A DNA stretch of 64,000 nucleotides. It comes from an uncultured Clostridiaceae bacterium (GTDB lineage Bacteria > Bacillota > Clostridia > Lachnospirales > Lachnospiraceae). Location: assembly GCA_902477765.1 (NCBI GenBank), contig CABSIM010000003.1, positions 1-64,000 of the forward strand, read 5' to 3'. Below, piece after piece: positions 24,449 to 32,490 of the stretch (position 1 is the stretch's first letter; every line of letters starts with the position of its first letter). The notes beneath the pieces are model-generated. The model did not search any database, was not told where the DNA came from, and saw nothing but the letters and a program-made list of their open reading frames with translations. Made by a program: the position numbers and the translations under genes.

Positions 24449-25345
24449 TCAGGCATCCGGGGAACCGGCCCCCGACGCTGCCAGACGGATGAACGCTGAC
24501 ATTTCTCCTGTGACCCATTTGTCTTTATGGTAGAGAATCTGCCGCCAGATCTGCATATGGAAGTCACGGACCGAGAGCAGGGAAAGTTCTCCGGCTTCCA
24601 CCAGACTGCGGACGGAAAATTCCGGAAGAAAGGAGAGACCGGACCCGGAACGGATGAGGCTGATGATGAATTCTGTATTTCCGATTTCCAGGAAAGGCTG
24701 GATTTTCTGATGGCGGGATGCCAGATACTGGTCAAGTATGAACCGGTAGCTGGCATCTTTTTCTGTCAGAATAAAAGGCTGTGCAATGACTTCATCCAGC
24801 TTCAGGTCTGTTCTGTCTGCAAATACGTGGGAAGACGGAGCCACAAAGGAAATGGTTTCCGGTTCTTCCAGAACCTTGATCCATTTCTGGTCATACATGC
24901 GCTTGTCCAGAAGATAGACCAGATCAATGGCATTTTTGTTCATTCTGTCCAGAAGCACATCCGGAGAGTCCAGAACGATGCTGATGCTGACATCCGGATA
25001 CAGGCTGTGATAGCGGGAAAGCAGATCCGGGAAAATGGAAGCGCAGATGGACTCGATGGTTCCGATGGTGAGATGCCCGGTCAGAGCTGTGTTGCCGCAG
25101 ACCGCGTCTCTGGCACAGGCGAGATCTTTCATGATGGCAGAGGCATACTCATAAAAAATGGTACCCTGATGGGTAAGTACCGTCTGTTTGCCGATCCGGT
25201 CAAAAAGATGGGTTCCCAGTTCCTGTTCCAGACGCTTGATCTGGATGGTGACGGCAGCCTGGGAATATCCCAGGGCATCGGCGGCCCGTGAAAAGCTGTT
25301 GAGCTGTGCGGCTTTCAGAAATGTGCGGATTTCCCGTAATTCCAT
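24449..25345 (-). CDS. LysR-type regulator, divergent from cysteine desulfidase-like gene
   Basis: A 298-residue LTTR. N-terminal winged helix: MELREIRTFLKAAQLNSFSRAADALGYSQAAVTIQIKRLEQELGTHLFDR. The effector domain follows from about residue 90 (LTIGTIESICASIFPDLLSRYHSLYPDVSI). GAAAGGAGAT lies before the ATG. It is transcribed away from the gene at 25501, with the two promoters crossing in a 155-nt AT-rich gap, the classic layout for an LTTR that controls its neighbour. An inducer such as cysteine or serine is only a guess. Its 3' end faces the MFS gene 28 nt away with no obvious terminator. Confidence 0.9.
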   Translation of the reverse strand: MELREIRTFLKAAQLNSFSRAADALGYSQAAVTIQIKRLEQELGTHLFDRIGKQTVLTHQGTIFYEYASAIMKDLACARDAVCGNTALTGHLTIGTIESICASIFPDLLSRYHSLYPDVSISIVLDSPDVLLDRMNKNAIDLVYLLDKRMYDQKWIKVLEEPETISFVAPSSHVFADRTDLKLDEVIAQPFILTEKDASYRFILDQYLASRHQKIQPFLEIGNTEFIISLIRSGSGLSFLPEFSVRSLVEAGELSLLSVRDFHMQIWRQILYHKDKWVTGEMSAFIRLAASGAGSPDA

Positions 25346-25401
25346 GGAAATCTCCTTTCCTGTATTTAAAAATTTTAAACGATATTATAAAAACCATAAA
25401 T

Positions 25402-25430
25402 TTTACATTTTATTCTTCTTATGGTACACT
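25402..25430 (+). promoter_or_regulatory. Promoter of the cysteine desulfidase-like gene
   Basis: TTTACA (25402-25407), 17-nt spacer, TACACT (25425-25430). On the other strand a TATAAT lies at 25389-25384 for lysR, so the two promoters lie back to back; an LTTR site is expected between 25380 and 25425. Confidence 0.65.
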
Positions 25431-25500
25431 AATCTTATGGAGAAATCAAGCGGATACGTGAAAAACTGTGGGATTTATTCAGAGAAAAGGGGAAAAAACA

Positions 25501-26778
25501 ATGGAAAAGACCAATGTAAAGTACAATGCCTATATCAGTATTCTGAAAGAAGAGCTCCGTCCGGCCATGGGATGTACGGAGCCGATTGCTCTGGCCTATG
25601 CGGCGGCGGTTGCCAGAAAAGTTCTCGGAGAGCTGCCGGACCGCGTACTGGTGGGAGCCAGCGGCAGCATCATTAAAAATGTGAAATCCGTAATTGTGCC
25701 CAATACCGATCATCTGAAGGGAATTCCGGCGGCTGCAGCTGCGGGAATCGTGGCAGGCGATCCGGACAGAGAACTGGAAGTTATTGCTTCCGTGACTCCG
25801 GAGCAGATTGCGGAAATGAAGAAATTCCTGGCGGATACGGAAATTCAGGTGGAACATGTGGACACCGGTCTGACTTTTGAAATCGTGGTGACTCTCTGGA
25901 AGGGGGATTCCTGGTCAAAAGTCCGCATTGTCAATTATCATACCAATATCGTACTCATTGAGAAAAACGGTGAGATTCTGAAAGAAGTGAAAGTGGACGG
26001 CGAAGGAGAAGAGGGCCTGACAGACCGCAGCCTTCTCAACATGGAAGATATCTGGGATTTCATCAATACCGTGGACGTGGAGGATATCCGGGAGGTTCTG
26101 GGCCGTCAGATCCAGTGCAATATGGCCATTGCCGAGGAAGGCATGAGAGGAGAATACGGTGCCAACATCGGAAAAGTTCTTCTGGAGATGAATGGAAACG
26201 ATGTGAGAACACGGGCAAGAGCCATGGCGGCAGCCGGTTCCGATGCCAGAATGAACGGCTGCGAGCTGCCGGTTATCATCAATTCCGGAAGCGGAAATCA
26301 GGGCATCACTTCTTCTGTTCCGGTTATCGTATATGCCCGGGAACTGAATGTGGGTGAGGACAAACTTTATCGCGCCCTGGCGCTTTCTGACCTGACCACC
26401 ATCCATCAGAAGACTCCCATCGGCCGTCTTTCCGCCTACTGCGGCGCAGTCAGTGCCGGAGCAGGTGCAGGCGCAGGAATTGCCTATCTTTGCGGCGGCG
26501 GATATGAAGACGTGGTAAGCACCGTATCCAATGCGGTGGCCATTACTTCCGGCATGATCTGTGACGGGGCCAAGGCATCCTGTGCCGCCAAGATTGCAGA
26601 GGCTGTGGATGCGGGCATCATGGGTCACTATATGTACAGAAGAGGACAGAATTTCTGCGGAGGCGACGGCATTGTTGCGGCAGATATTGAGCATACGCTT
26701 CAGAATGTGGGACGCCTTGCCAGAGACGGAATGAAAAAGACCAATGAGGAAATCATCCAGATCATGATTGAAAAATAA
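25501..26778 (+). CDS. L-cysteine desulfidase / L-serine dehydratase alpha-like (UPF0597)
   Basis: A 425-residue protein of the CdsB/YhaM family. Members break down L-cysteine to pyruvate, ammonia and sulfide using a [4Fe-4S] cluster related to that of serine dehydratases. The hallmark ELRPAMGCTEPIALAYAAA appears at residues about 15-35; NSGSGNQGITSSVPVIVYA sits mid-protein. Cysteines that could hold a cluster are in AYCGAVSAGAG, IAYLCGGG, GMICDGAKASCAAK. The ATG at 25501 follows AAAAGGGGAA. A divergent LysR gene is the likely regulator. Enzyme specificity (cysteine versus serine) is not certain from sequence. Confidence 0.85.
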   Translation: MEKTNVKYNAYISILKEELRPAMGCTEPIALAYAAAVARKVLGELPDRVLVGASGSIIKNVKSVIVPNTDHLKGIPAAAAAGIVAGDPDRELEVIASVTPEQIAEMKKFLADTEIQVEHVDTGLTFEIVVTLWKGDSWSKVRIVNYHTNIVLIEKNGEILKEVKVDGEGEEGLTDRSLLNMEDIWDFINTVDVEDIREVLGRQIQCNMAIAEEGMRGEYGANIGKVLLEMNGNDVRTRARAMAAAGSDARMNGCELPVIINSGSGNQGITSSVPVIVYARELNVGEDKLYRALALSDLTTIHQKTPIGRLSAYCGAVSAGAGAGAGIAYLCGGGYEDVVSTVSNAVAITSGMICDGAKASCAAKIAEAVDAGIMGHYMYRRGQNFCGGDGIVAADIEHTLQNVGRLARDGMKKTNEEIIQIMIEK

Positions 26779-26834
26779 TATCAGAAAAATCTGTCTGCTG
26801 CGGCCGGAAAAGAGCCGCGGAAGACGGAACTCCC

Positions 26835-26878
26835 ATACGGGAACAGAGTCCGGGAAAGGATTCTGTTCCCGTATTTTT
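26835..26878 (+). terminator. Terminator after the cysteine desulfidase-like gene
   Basis: Perfect 13-bp stem ATACGGGAACAGA (26835-26847) / TCTGTTCCCGTAT (26862-26874), then a T-run to 26878. The T-run is also the start of the palindrome at 26875. Confidence 0.92.
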
Positions 26879-26913
26879 GTTATGCAGGAAACTCTGTTTC
26901 CTGCATAACAAAA
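26875..26913. repeat. Perfect 18-bp-armed palindrome (copy 1 of dispersed element)
   Basis: Arms TTTTGTTATGCAGGAAAC (26875-26892) and GTTTCCTGCATAACAAAA (26896-26913) around TCT. The core 35 bp (26877-26911) match the palindrome at 55021-55055 at 27 of 35 positions. Both copies abut an intrinsic terminator. The rest of the 320-nt gap (26914-27098) is AT-rich and holds the promoter of the next operon. Confidence 0.85.
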
Positions 26914-27000
26914 TTCCCCGGGAAGACTGCACTGCGGCGGAAATCAGAAAAAGTATTATTTAAATTGAATATTTATAAAATATTACAAAATTACAGGAGA

Positions 27001-27018
27001 TTGTGAAAAAATTATAAA
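27001..27018. promoter_or_regulatory. Possible Rex-type operator
   Basis: TTGTGAAAAAATTATAAA matches the redox regulator Rex consensus TTGTTAAnnnnTTAACAA at 11 of 14 defined positions. It lies 5 nt upstream of the -35 of the oxidoreductase operon. In an AT-rich region a partial match may be chance, and no rex gene is in the window. Confidence 0.3.
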
Positions 27019-27022
27019 ATAA

Positions 27023-27051
27023 TTGACGGAATATACGGAAAGATTTAAGAT
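27023..27051 (+). promoter_or_regulatory. Promoter of the ATPase-korDABC operon
   Basis: TTGACG (27023-27028), 17-nt spacer, TAAGAT (27046-27051), with an AT-rich tract upstream (26950-27020) that could act as an UP element. It leaves a leader of about 40 nt. Confidence 0.75.
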
Positions 27052-27098
27052 AATATTAGAACAGAGGAAACCCTGAAGGACCGGAAGGGGGGAAAGAA

Positions 27099-27776
27099 AT
27101 GAGAGACCGGAGAATCCGGATTATCACCGGCCATTACGGCAGCGGAAAGACGGAATTTGCCCTGAATTACGTGAGGAAAATCCGGAGAGAGGCCCGGCGG
27201 GTCATGCTGGCGGATCTGGATATCGTCAATGTCTATTTCCGTTCCCGGGAAAAGGAGGAGCTTCTTTCAAAAGAGGGAATCGAGGTGATTTCCTCGTCTC
27301 TGCGCCAGGACAGCAGTGATATGCCGGCACTCTCCGCAAGAATCCGGGTGCCCTTTGTGGACGGGAGCTGCCAGTGCGTGGTGGACCTGGGAGGCAGTGA
27401 GGCAGGGGCTTCGGTACTGGGGCGTCTCCGGCCGGATATGCGGCAGGAGGAAACAGATTTTTTCATGGTGGTCAATGTATTCCGGCCGGAAACCTGTGAT
27501 GAAGAAGGAATCATAAGACAGAAAGAAGCACTGGAACAGATCCTGCCGTTTCCGGTTACCGGATTTGTCAACAACGCAAATCTGATCCATGAGACGACAG
27601 CGGAAGACATTCTCAGGGGGGACAGGATCCTCAGACATGTCAGCAGAGAATGCGGGGTCCCGATCCGCTATACCACCTGCATGTGCGGGGAAGTAAAGGG
27701 ATGGGAGTGCCTGCCGGCTCAGACGGACGGCATCTTTTTTCCGATGATCTGTCACATGAGGGAGGAATGGTTTTAG
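27099..27776 (+). CDS. P-loop ATP-binding protein heading the kor operon
   Basis: A 225-residue SIMIBI-type P-loop protein. Walker A is IITGHYGSGKTEFALNYV at the N terminus; VMLADLDIVNVYFRS follows as the usual post-Walker acidic strand; VVDLGGSEAGASVLG is a Walker-B-like strand; FVNNANL fits a base-recognition strand (N/TKxD position). Two close cysteines occur at the C-terminal end (TTCMCGEVKG). The ATG has GGAAGGGGGG upstream. The kor genes follow after 23 nt with no terminator, so it is the first gene of that operon. A role in cofactor insertion or maturation of the oxidoreductase is a reasonable guess and no more. Confidence 0.75.
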   Translation: MRDRRIRIITGHYGSGKTEFALNYVRKIRREARRVMLADLDIVNVYFRSREKEELLSKEGIEVISSSLRQDSSDMPALSARIRVPFVDGSCQCVVDLGGSEAGASVLGRLRPDMRQEETDFFMVVNVFRPETCDEEGIIRQKEALEQILPFPVTGFVNNANLIHETTAEDILRGDRILRHVSRECGVPIRYTTCMCGEVKGWECLPAQTDGIFFPMICHMREEWF

Positions 27777-27799
27777 ACTGCAGGAAGGAGAGGAAGACC

Positions 27800-28024
27800 A
27801 TGGCAAAGATCGTAGTTACCATTGACCGGGAGACCTGCAAAGGATGCGGACTGTGCGTGTCCGTCTGTCCCAGGCAGATTCTTGCCATCGACCGGGAGTG
27901 CGTGAACGGAAAAGGCTATTATCCGGCGGCTGTCGGGGCCGGCGAATGTATCGGATGCATCAGCTGTGCAAGAATGTGTCCGGAGGCAGCCATCCGCATT
28001 GAAAAGACAGACAGGGAGGGATAG
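27800..28024 (+). CDS. korD: 2-oxoacid:ferredoxin oxidoreductase, ferredoxin (delta) subunit
   Basis: A 74-residue 2[4Fe-4S] ferredoxin subunit. Cluster motifs are CKGCGLCVSVCP and CIGCISCARMCP, separated by 22 residues. It carries electrons from the TPP/iron-sulfur core to external ferredoxin. The ATG at 27800 has GGAGAGGAAG in front; longer in-frame starts lie in the upstream ATPase gene. The stop is 1 nt before the ATG of the alpha subunit gene, so translation is coupled. The gene order D-A-B-C matches clostridial 2-oxoglutarate or 2-oxoisovalerate oxidoreductases; the exact 2-oxo acid is unknown. Confidence 0.9.
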   Translation: MAKIVVTIDRETCKGCGLCVSVCPRQILAIDRECVNGKGYYPAAVGAGECIGCISCARMCPEAAIRIEKTDREG

Positions 28025-28025
28025 A

Positions 28026-29081
28026 ATGGCAAAGGTACTTTTAAAAGGAAATGAAGCCGTTGTAAAGGCTGCAGTCCGTGCAGGCTGCAGATACTTTTTC
28101 GGCTACCCCATTACACCCCAGAATGAGATACCCGAATATTTTTCCAGAGAACTTCCGGAGGCAGGAGGTGTTTTTGTTCAGGCAGAAAGTGAGCTGGCGG
28201 CGGTCAATATGCTGTACGGAGCCGCGGCAGCCGGCGCCAGGGCCATGACCACATCCTCTTCTCCCGGCATTGCCCTGATGCAGGAAGGCATCGGATACAT
28301 TACCAGAGCCGAGCTGCCGGCTGTTTTCGTCAATATGATGCGGGGCGGTCCCGGTCTGGGCGGCATCCAGCCTTCCCAGGCAGACTATCATATGTGCGTC
28401 AAAGGCGGCAGCAACGGTGACTATCACAATATTGTCCTGGCGCCCGGAAACCTTCAGGAGCTGGCAGACATGGTACAGGAGAGCTTTGATCTGGCGGAAA
28501 TCTACCGCACTCCGGTCATGATTCTGGCAGACGGACTCATCGGACAGATGATGGAACCGGTGGAGATACGGGAACCGGAAAAACGGGAAATTCCGGAAAA
28601 AACATGGGCCCTGACCGGAAAAGGAGACGGAGAACCCCACCGGGTTTATAATCTGGATCTGGACGCCGCCGGGCTGGAACGGTTCAACCGGAAGCTGTCT
28701 GAAAAGTACCGCCTGATCTGTGAAAAGGAAGAGCGGTATGAGGACTACCGGATGGAAAATGCCGAATACGCTTTTGTGGCCTACGGAACAGCCGCCAGGG
28801 TGGTGAGAAGTGCGGTGGACCGTCTGCGGGAACAGGGATTTCCGGTGGGACTGATCCGTCCCCTGACTTTGTGGCCGTTTCCGGAAAAGGCGTTTCTGCG
28901 GCCGCAGATAAGGAAATACATGGATGTGGAACTGTCCATGGGACAGATGACGGACGATGTCTGTGTGGCCTGCAATGACAGAGAGAAAGTGGTCTTTTAC
29001 GGGCATACCGGAGGCGTACTTCTGAATGTGGGAGAACTGGAAGAATTTGCCAAGACTGTGATGGGAGGTGGAGAGGCATGA
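28026..29081 (+). CDS. korA: 2-oxoacid:ferredoxin oxidoreductase, alpha subunit
   Basis: A 351-residue subunit holding the pyrimidine-binding domain of the TPP site and domain II. Visible: LKGNEAVVKAAVRAGCRYFFGYPITPQNEIPEYF at the start, the conserved QAESELAAVNMLYGAAAAGARAMTTSSSPG, and the C-terminal VAYGTAARVVRSAVDRLREQG. The family is called KorA or VorB depending on substrate; this protein has the short alpha form typical of KorA/VorB rather than of the fused pyruvate enzyme. It overlaps korB by 4 nt (ATGA). The enzyme oxidises a 2-oxo acid with CoA to acyl-CoA, CO2 and reduced ferredoxin. ilvE could supply branched-chain 2-oxo acids. Confidence 0.92.
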   Translation: MAKVLLKGNEAVVKAAVRAGCRYFFGYPITPQNEIPEYFSRELPEAGGVFVQAESELAAVNMLYGAAAAGARAMTTSSSPGIALMQEGIGYITRAELPAVFVNMMRGGPGLGGIQPSQADYHMCVKGGSNGDYHNIVLAPGNLQELADMVQESFDLAEIYRTPVMILADGLIGQMMEPVEIREPEKREIPEKTWALTGKGDGEPHRVYNLDLDAAGLERFNRKLSEKYRLICEKEERYEDYRMENAEYAFVAYGTAARVVRSAVDRLREQGFPVGLIRPLTLWPFPEKAFLRPQIRKYMDVELSMGQMTDDVCVACNDREKVVFYGHTGGVLLNVGELEEFAKTVMGGGEA

Positions 29082-29842
29082 CCGTTCTGTTTGAAAAGAC
29101 AAAAGGGCTGACAGATCTTAAGACCCATTACTGCCCGGGATGTTCTCACGGTATTGTTCACAGGATCTTGGCGGAATGCCTGGAAGAGATGGGAGAACTG
29201 GAACATGCCATCGGAGTGTCTCCGGTGGGATGTGCCGTTCTGGCCCTGGACTACTTTAATTTTGACGGGATCCAGGCGGCCCACGGACGTGCTCCGGCCA
29301 CGGCCACAGGCATCAAGAGAGTACATCCGGACAGTCTGGTATTCACCTACCAGGGGGACGGTGACCTGGCGTCCATCGGTACGGCAGAGATCGTGCATGC
29401 GGCTGCCAGAGGCGAAAAGATCACGACGATTTTCATAAACAACGGAATTTACGGCATGACCGGAGGACAGATGGCACCCACCACACTGCCGGGAATGAAA
29501 GCCACGACGGCTCCGTTCGGGCGGGATGTGAGTATTCAGGGATATCCCATCCGCATCTGCGAGATGCTGGCCACCCTGGACGGTGCGGCTTATATTGAGC
29601 GGGTGGCAGTGAATACACCGGCTCATGTGGTCCGGGCGAAAAAAGCCATTGCCAGGGCTCTGGAAATTCAGAGGGAGAATGTGGGCTTTTCTCTGGTGGA
29701 AGTGCTCTGTTCCTGTCCCACTAACTGGGGCATGACGCCGCCTGAAGCCATGAAGTTTGTGGGAGAAAAGATGATTCCGTATTACCCTCTCGGCGTGTAC
29801 AAAGATAAAACAAAGGAGGGTGCCTATGGGAAAGATACATAG
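29078..29842 (+). CDS. korB: 2-oxoacid:ferredoxin oxidoreductase, beta subunit (TPP-binding)
   Basis: A 254-residue subunit with the TPP pyrophosphate-binding domain. It contains THYCPGCSHGIVHR, the HGRAPATATGIKRVHPD segment, and the TPP motif QGDGDLASIGTAEIVHAAARGEKITTIFINN, followed by YGMTGGQMAPTT. Cluster-ligand-type Cys occur in CPGC, GCAV and CSCPT. The ATG overlaps the korA stop; korC starts before its stop (17 nt overlap), so all four subunits are made in one coupled unit. Confidence 0.93.
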   Translation: MTVLFEKTKGLTDLKTHYCPGCSHGIVHRILAECLEEMGELEHAIGVSPVGCAVLALDYFNFDGIQAAHGRAPATATGIKRVHPDSLVFTYQGDGDLASIGTAEIVHAAARGEKITTIFINNGIYGMTGGQMAPTTLPGMKATTAPFGRDVSIQGYPIRICEMLATLDGAAYIERVAVNTPAHVVRAKKAIARALEIQRENVGFSLVEVLCSCPTNWGMTPPEAMKFVGEKMIPYYPLGVYKDKTKEGAYGKDT

Positions 29843-30401
29843 AATTTTCTGCGCCGGTTTCGGCGGCCAGGGCGTGATGAGCATGGGACAGCTTCTGGCA
29901 TACGGCGGTCTGAGAGCAGGAAAAGAAGTGACCTGGTGTCCTTCCTACGGACCGGAGATGCGGGGAGGAGAGGCCAACTGTTCGGTAATCATATCCGGTG
30001 AACCGGTGGGGGCTCCTCTGATCCGGGGAGACGCCACGGCAGCAGTTTTCATGAATATTGCAGCTTTCCGCAAATTCATGGATCAGGTGGAGCCCGGAGG
30101 AAAGATTTTTGTGAACTCCACCCTGATCCGGGAAAAAGTGACCAGGGATGATGTAAAGGCATTCTATCTTCCGGTGAGCCGCATGGCAGAGGAACTGGGG
30201 GACGGACGTCTGGCCAATATTATTATGCTGGGAGCCCTCAATGAAGCGGAAAAGGTCATGGATACGGAATATATCGAGGCAGCTTTTCAGGATGTTTTCG
30301 GAAAGTCAGGAAAAAACAGGGAGGAAGAAAACAGGAAGGCTCTGAAAGCCGGGGCAGAAGCGGCAGACATGTGCATGAAGAACGGAAACAGTCCGGGATA
30401 A
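29826..30401 (+). CDS. korC: 2-oxoacid:ferredoxin oxidoreductase, gamma subunit
   Basis: A 191-residue subunit of the CoA-binding gamma type. Family motifs: FCAGFGGQGVMSMGQLLAYGGLRAG, VTWCPSYGPEMRGGEANCSVIIS, and LANIIMLGALNEA. The C-terminal 30 residues are a charged helix. Start: the ATG at 29826 has AAAGGAGG upstream; an in-frame GTG two codons earlier sits in the ribosome site. It is the last gene of the kor operon and is followed by a strong hairpin at 30492. Confidence 0.92.
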   Translation: MGKIHRIFCAGFGGQGVMSMGQLLAYGGLRAGKEVTWCPSYGPEMRGGEANCSVIISGEPVGAPLIRGDATAAVFMNIAAFRKFMDQVEPGGKIFVNSTLIREKVTRDDVKAFYLPVSRMAEELGDGRLANIIMLGALNEAEKVMDTEYIEAAFQDVFGKSGKNREEENRKALKAGAEAADMCMKNGNSPG

Positions 30402-30491
30402 CGGAGAAAAAGAAAAGAGCCGGAAGGAAAAACAGGGGGGAAAGTGCCGGCGGCGGACCGCAGATCGTAAATTACGGCGGAAAACATAAAG

Positions 30492-30537
30492 AAAGGCGGG
30501 GAGCCTGCAGGAATAAGCTGCAGGTTTCCCGCCTTTT
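30492..30537. terminator. Bidirectional terminator between korC and ABC genes
   Basis: Stem around AAAGGCGGG (30492-30500) / CCCGCCTTT (30528-30536), with inner CCTGCAG/CTGCAGG. Plus-strand tail is TTTTG; the minus-strand tail starts TTTCTTT. It lies between two convergent operons. Confidence 0.8.
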
Positions 30538-30589
30538 GCAGAATCCGGATGTGTCGATACCGGAGAGAAGTTCCGGAGACAGTCCGGAT

Positions 30590-32476
30590 TTATGCGGATT
30601 TCTCCGCAAAATTTCCGGTGTAAAGCTGGTAGTATCTGCCTTTCTTTTCAATGAGCTCATCATGAGTTCCGCGTTCGATGATCCTGCCCTGTTCCATGAC
30701 CATGATACAGTCGGCATTGCGGACCGTGGACAGACGGTGGGCAATGACAAAGGTGGTGCGGCCGGCCATCAGGGCATCCATGCCGTCCTGTACCAGTTTT
30801 TCCGTACGGGTGTCAATGGAGGATGTGGCTTCATCCAGAATCAGGACCGGAGGATCCGCCACAGCCGCCCGGGCAATGGCAAGCAGCTGTCTCTGCCCCT
30901 GGGAAAGATTGGCTCCGTCTCCGGTGAGCATGGTCTGATATCCGTCGGGCAGACGGCTTATGAAACTGTCGGCATTGGCAAGCTTCGCTGCCGCAATGCA
31001 TTCGTCGTCCGTGGCATCCAGCTTTCCGTACCGGATGTTTTCCATGACCGTACCGGTGAAAAGGTGAGTGTCCTGAAGAACGATTCCCAGGGAACGGCGC
31101 AGATCCGGTTTCCTTATTTTGTTGATGTTGATTCCGTCATACCGGATCTTTCCGTCAGCAATGTCATAAAAACGGTTGATCAGATTGGTGATGGTTGTTT
31201 TTCCTGCGCCGGTGGCTCCCACGAACGCAATTTTCTGTCCTGGCTTTGCCCAGAGACTGATATCGTGAAGGACGATTTTCTTCTCGTCATATCCGAAATC
31301 CACGTCACTGAAAACCACGCTGCCTTCCAGCTTTGTATAGGTGACTGTGCCTTCGGCTCTGTGAGGATGTTTCCATGCCCAGAGATCGGTTCTGTGATAG
31401 GCTTCCTTAAGCTCCCCGTTTTCATCCTCCACGGCATTGACCAGCTCCACATAGCCTTCGTCGGGTTCCGGTTCCTGGTCCATCAGATCAAAGACACGCT
31501 GGGCACCGGCCGCAGCGGTTACCACAAAATTGACCTGCATGCTGATCTGGGTGATGGGCTGAGTGAAGTTTTTGTTGAGGCCCACAAAGGAAATTACAGT
31601 GCCCAGAGTGACTCCGGCCAGATCGTTGATTCCCAGGACAGCTCCCACAATGGCAACCAGGGCGTAACTGAGCCATCCGATGTTGGCGTTGACAGGCATC
31701 AGCAGGTTGGCATAACGGTTGGCCTTGTCGGCACTTTCCCGGAGGGCGTCGTTGACTTTGCGGAAATCCGCTTTGGCAGCTTCTTCGTGACAGAAGACCT
31801 TGACCACTTTCTGGCCGTCCAGCATTTCTTCAATGAAGCCGTCCACGATTCCCAGATTTTTCTGCTGCTCCATGTAAAATCTGCCTGAAAGCCGTGAAAA
31901 GGAAGAAGTTACCGTCAGCATGACGGCTGCAGTCACAAGGGAAATAACGGTCAGGAACGGGTTCAGGATCAGCATGGTGATCAGGGTGGCGACCATGGTG
32001 ATTCCGGAGTTGATGACCTGGGGAATACTCTGGCTTAAAAGCTGACGGAGAGTATCCACGTCGTTGGTGTAAACGGACATGATATCCCCATGGGCGTGGG
32101 TGTCGAAATAGCGGATAGGAAGTGCTTCCATGCGCCGGAACAGATCGTTTCTCAGACGGAGCATGGTGCCCTGGCTGATGGTTACCATGATGCGGTTATA
32201 GGCAAATGACGCGATGACTCCGGTCAGCATCAGGAGGGCAAGGCGGAAAAGGGCACTTTCCAGTCCTGAAAAGTCTGTGGACCCGGCTGCCAGAAGAGGG
32301 GTGATATAGTCATCCACCAGGGTCTGGGGAAATGTGGCTGCCGTTACCGTGGCTGCCGCGGAACATAAAATACAGACGATTACCGCCAGAAAGCGGAATC
32401 TGTAAAAACGGAGCATGTAGCGCACCACCCGGTTCAGTACCGAAACGGGAGCGCCTTCAGGTTTTTTTGCATTCAT
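30590..32476 (-). CDS. Heterodimeric ABC exporter, subunit with the consensus ATPase site
   Basis: A 628-residue half-transporter: six-helix membrane domain (about 30-330) fused to a nucleotide-binding domain. Walker A is GATGAGKTT, signature is LSQGQRQLL, Walker B is LILDEATSSID with the catalytic Glu, and the switch His is in IAHRLSTV. Consensus residues are thus complete. The ATG at 32476 has AAAGGAG; an earlier in-frame ATG at 32494 is part of the ribosome region. It is the third gene of a MarR-ABC-ABC operon, 14 nt after the other half. Such pairs export drugs, lipids or peptides; substrate unknown. Confidence 0.92.
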   Translation of the reverse strand: MNAKKPEGAPVSVLNRVVRYMLRFYRFRFLAVIVCILCSAAATVTAATFPQTLVDDYITPLLAAGSTDFSGLESALFRLALLMLTGVIASFAYNRIMVTISQGTMLRLRNDLFRRMEALPIRYFDTHAHGDIMSVYTNDVDTLRQLLSQSIPQVINSGITMVATLITMLILNPFLTVISLVTAAVMLTVTSSFSRLSGRFYMEQQKNLGIVDGFIEEMLDGQKVVKVFCHEEAAKADFRKVNDALRESADKANRYANLLMPVNANIGWLSYALVAIVGAVLGINDLAGVTLGTVISFVGLNKNFTQPITQISMQVNFVVTAAAGAQRVFDLMDQEPEPDEGYVELVNAVEDENGELKEAYHRTDLWAWKHPHRAEGTVTYTKLEGSVVFSDVDFGYDEKKIVLHDISLWAKPGQKIAFVGATGAGKTTITNLINRFYDIADGKIRYDGININKIRKPDLRRSLGIVLQDTHLFTGTVMENIRYGKLDATDDECIAAAKLANADSFISRLPDGYQTMLTGDGANLSQGQRQLLAIARAAVADPPVLILDEATSSIDTRTEKLVQDGMDALMAGRTTFVIAHRLSTVRNADCIMVMEQGRIIERGTHDELIEKKGRYYQLYTGNFAEKSA

Positions 32477-32490
32477 GATGTCTTCTCCTT

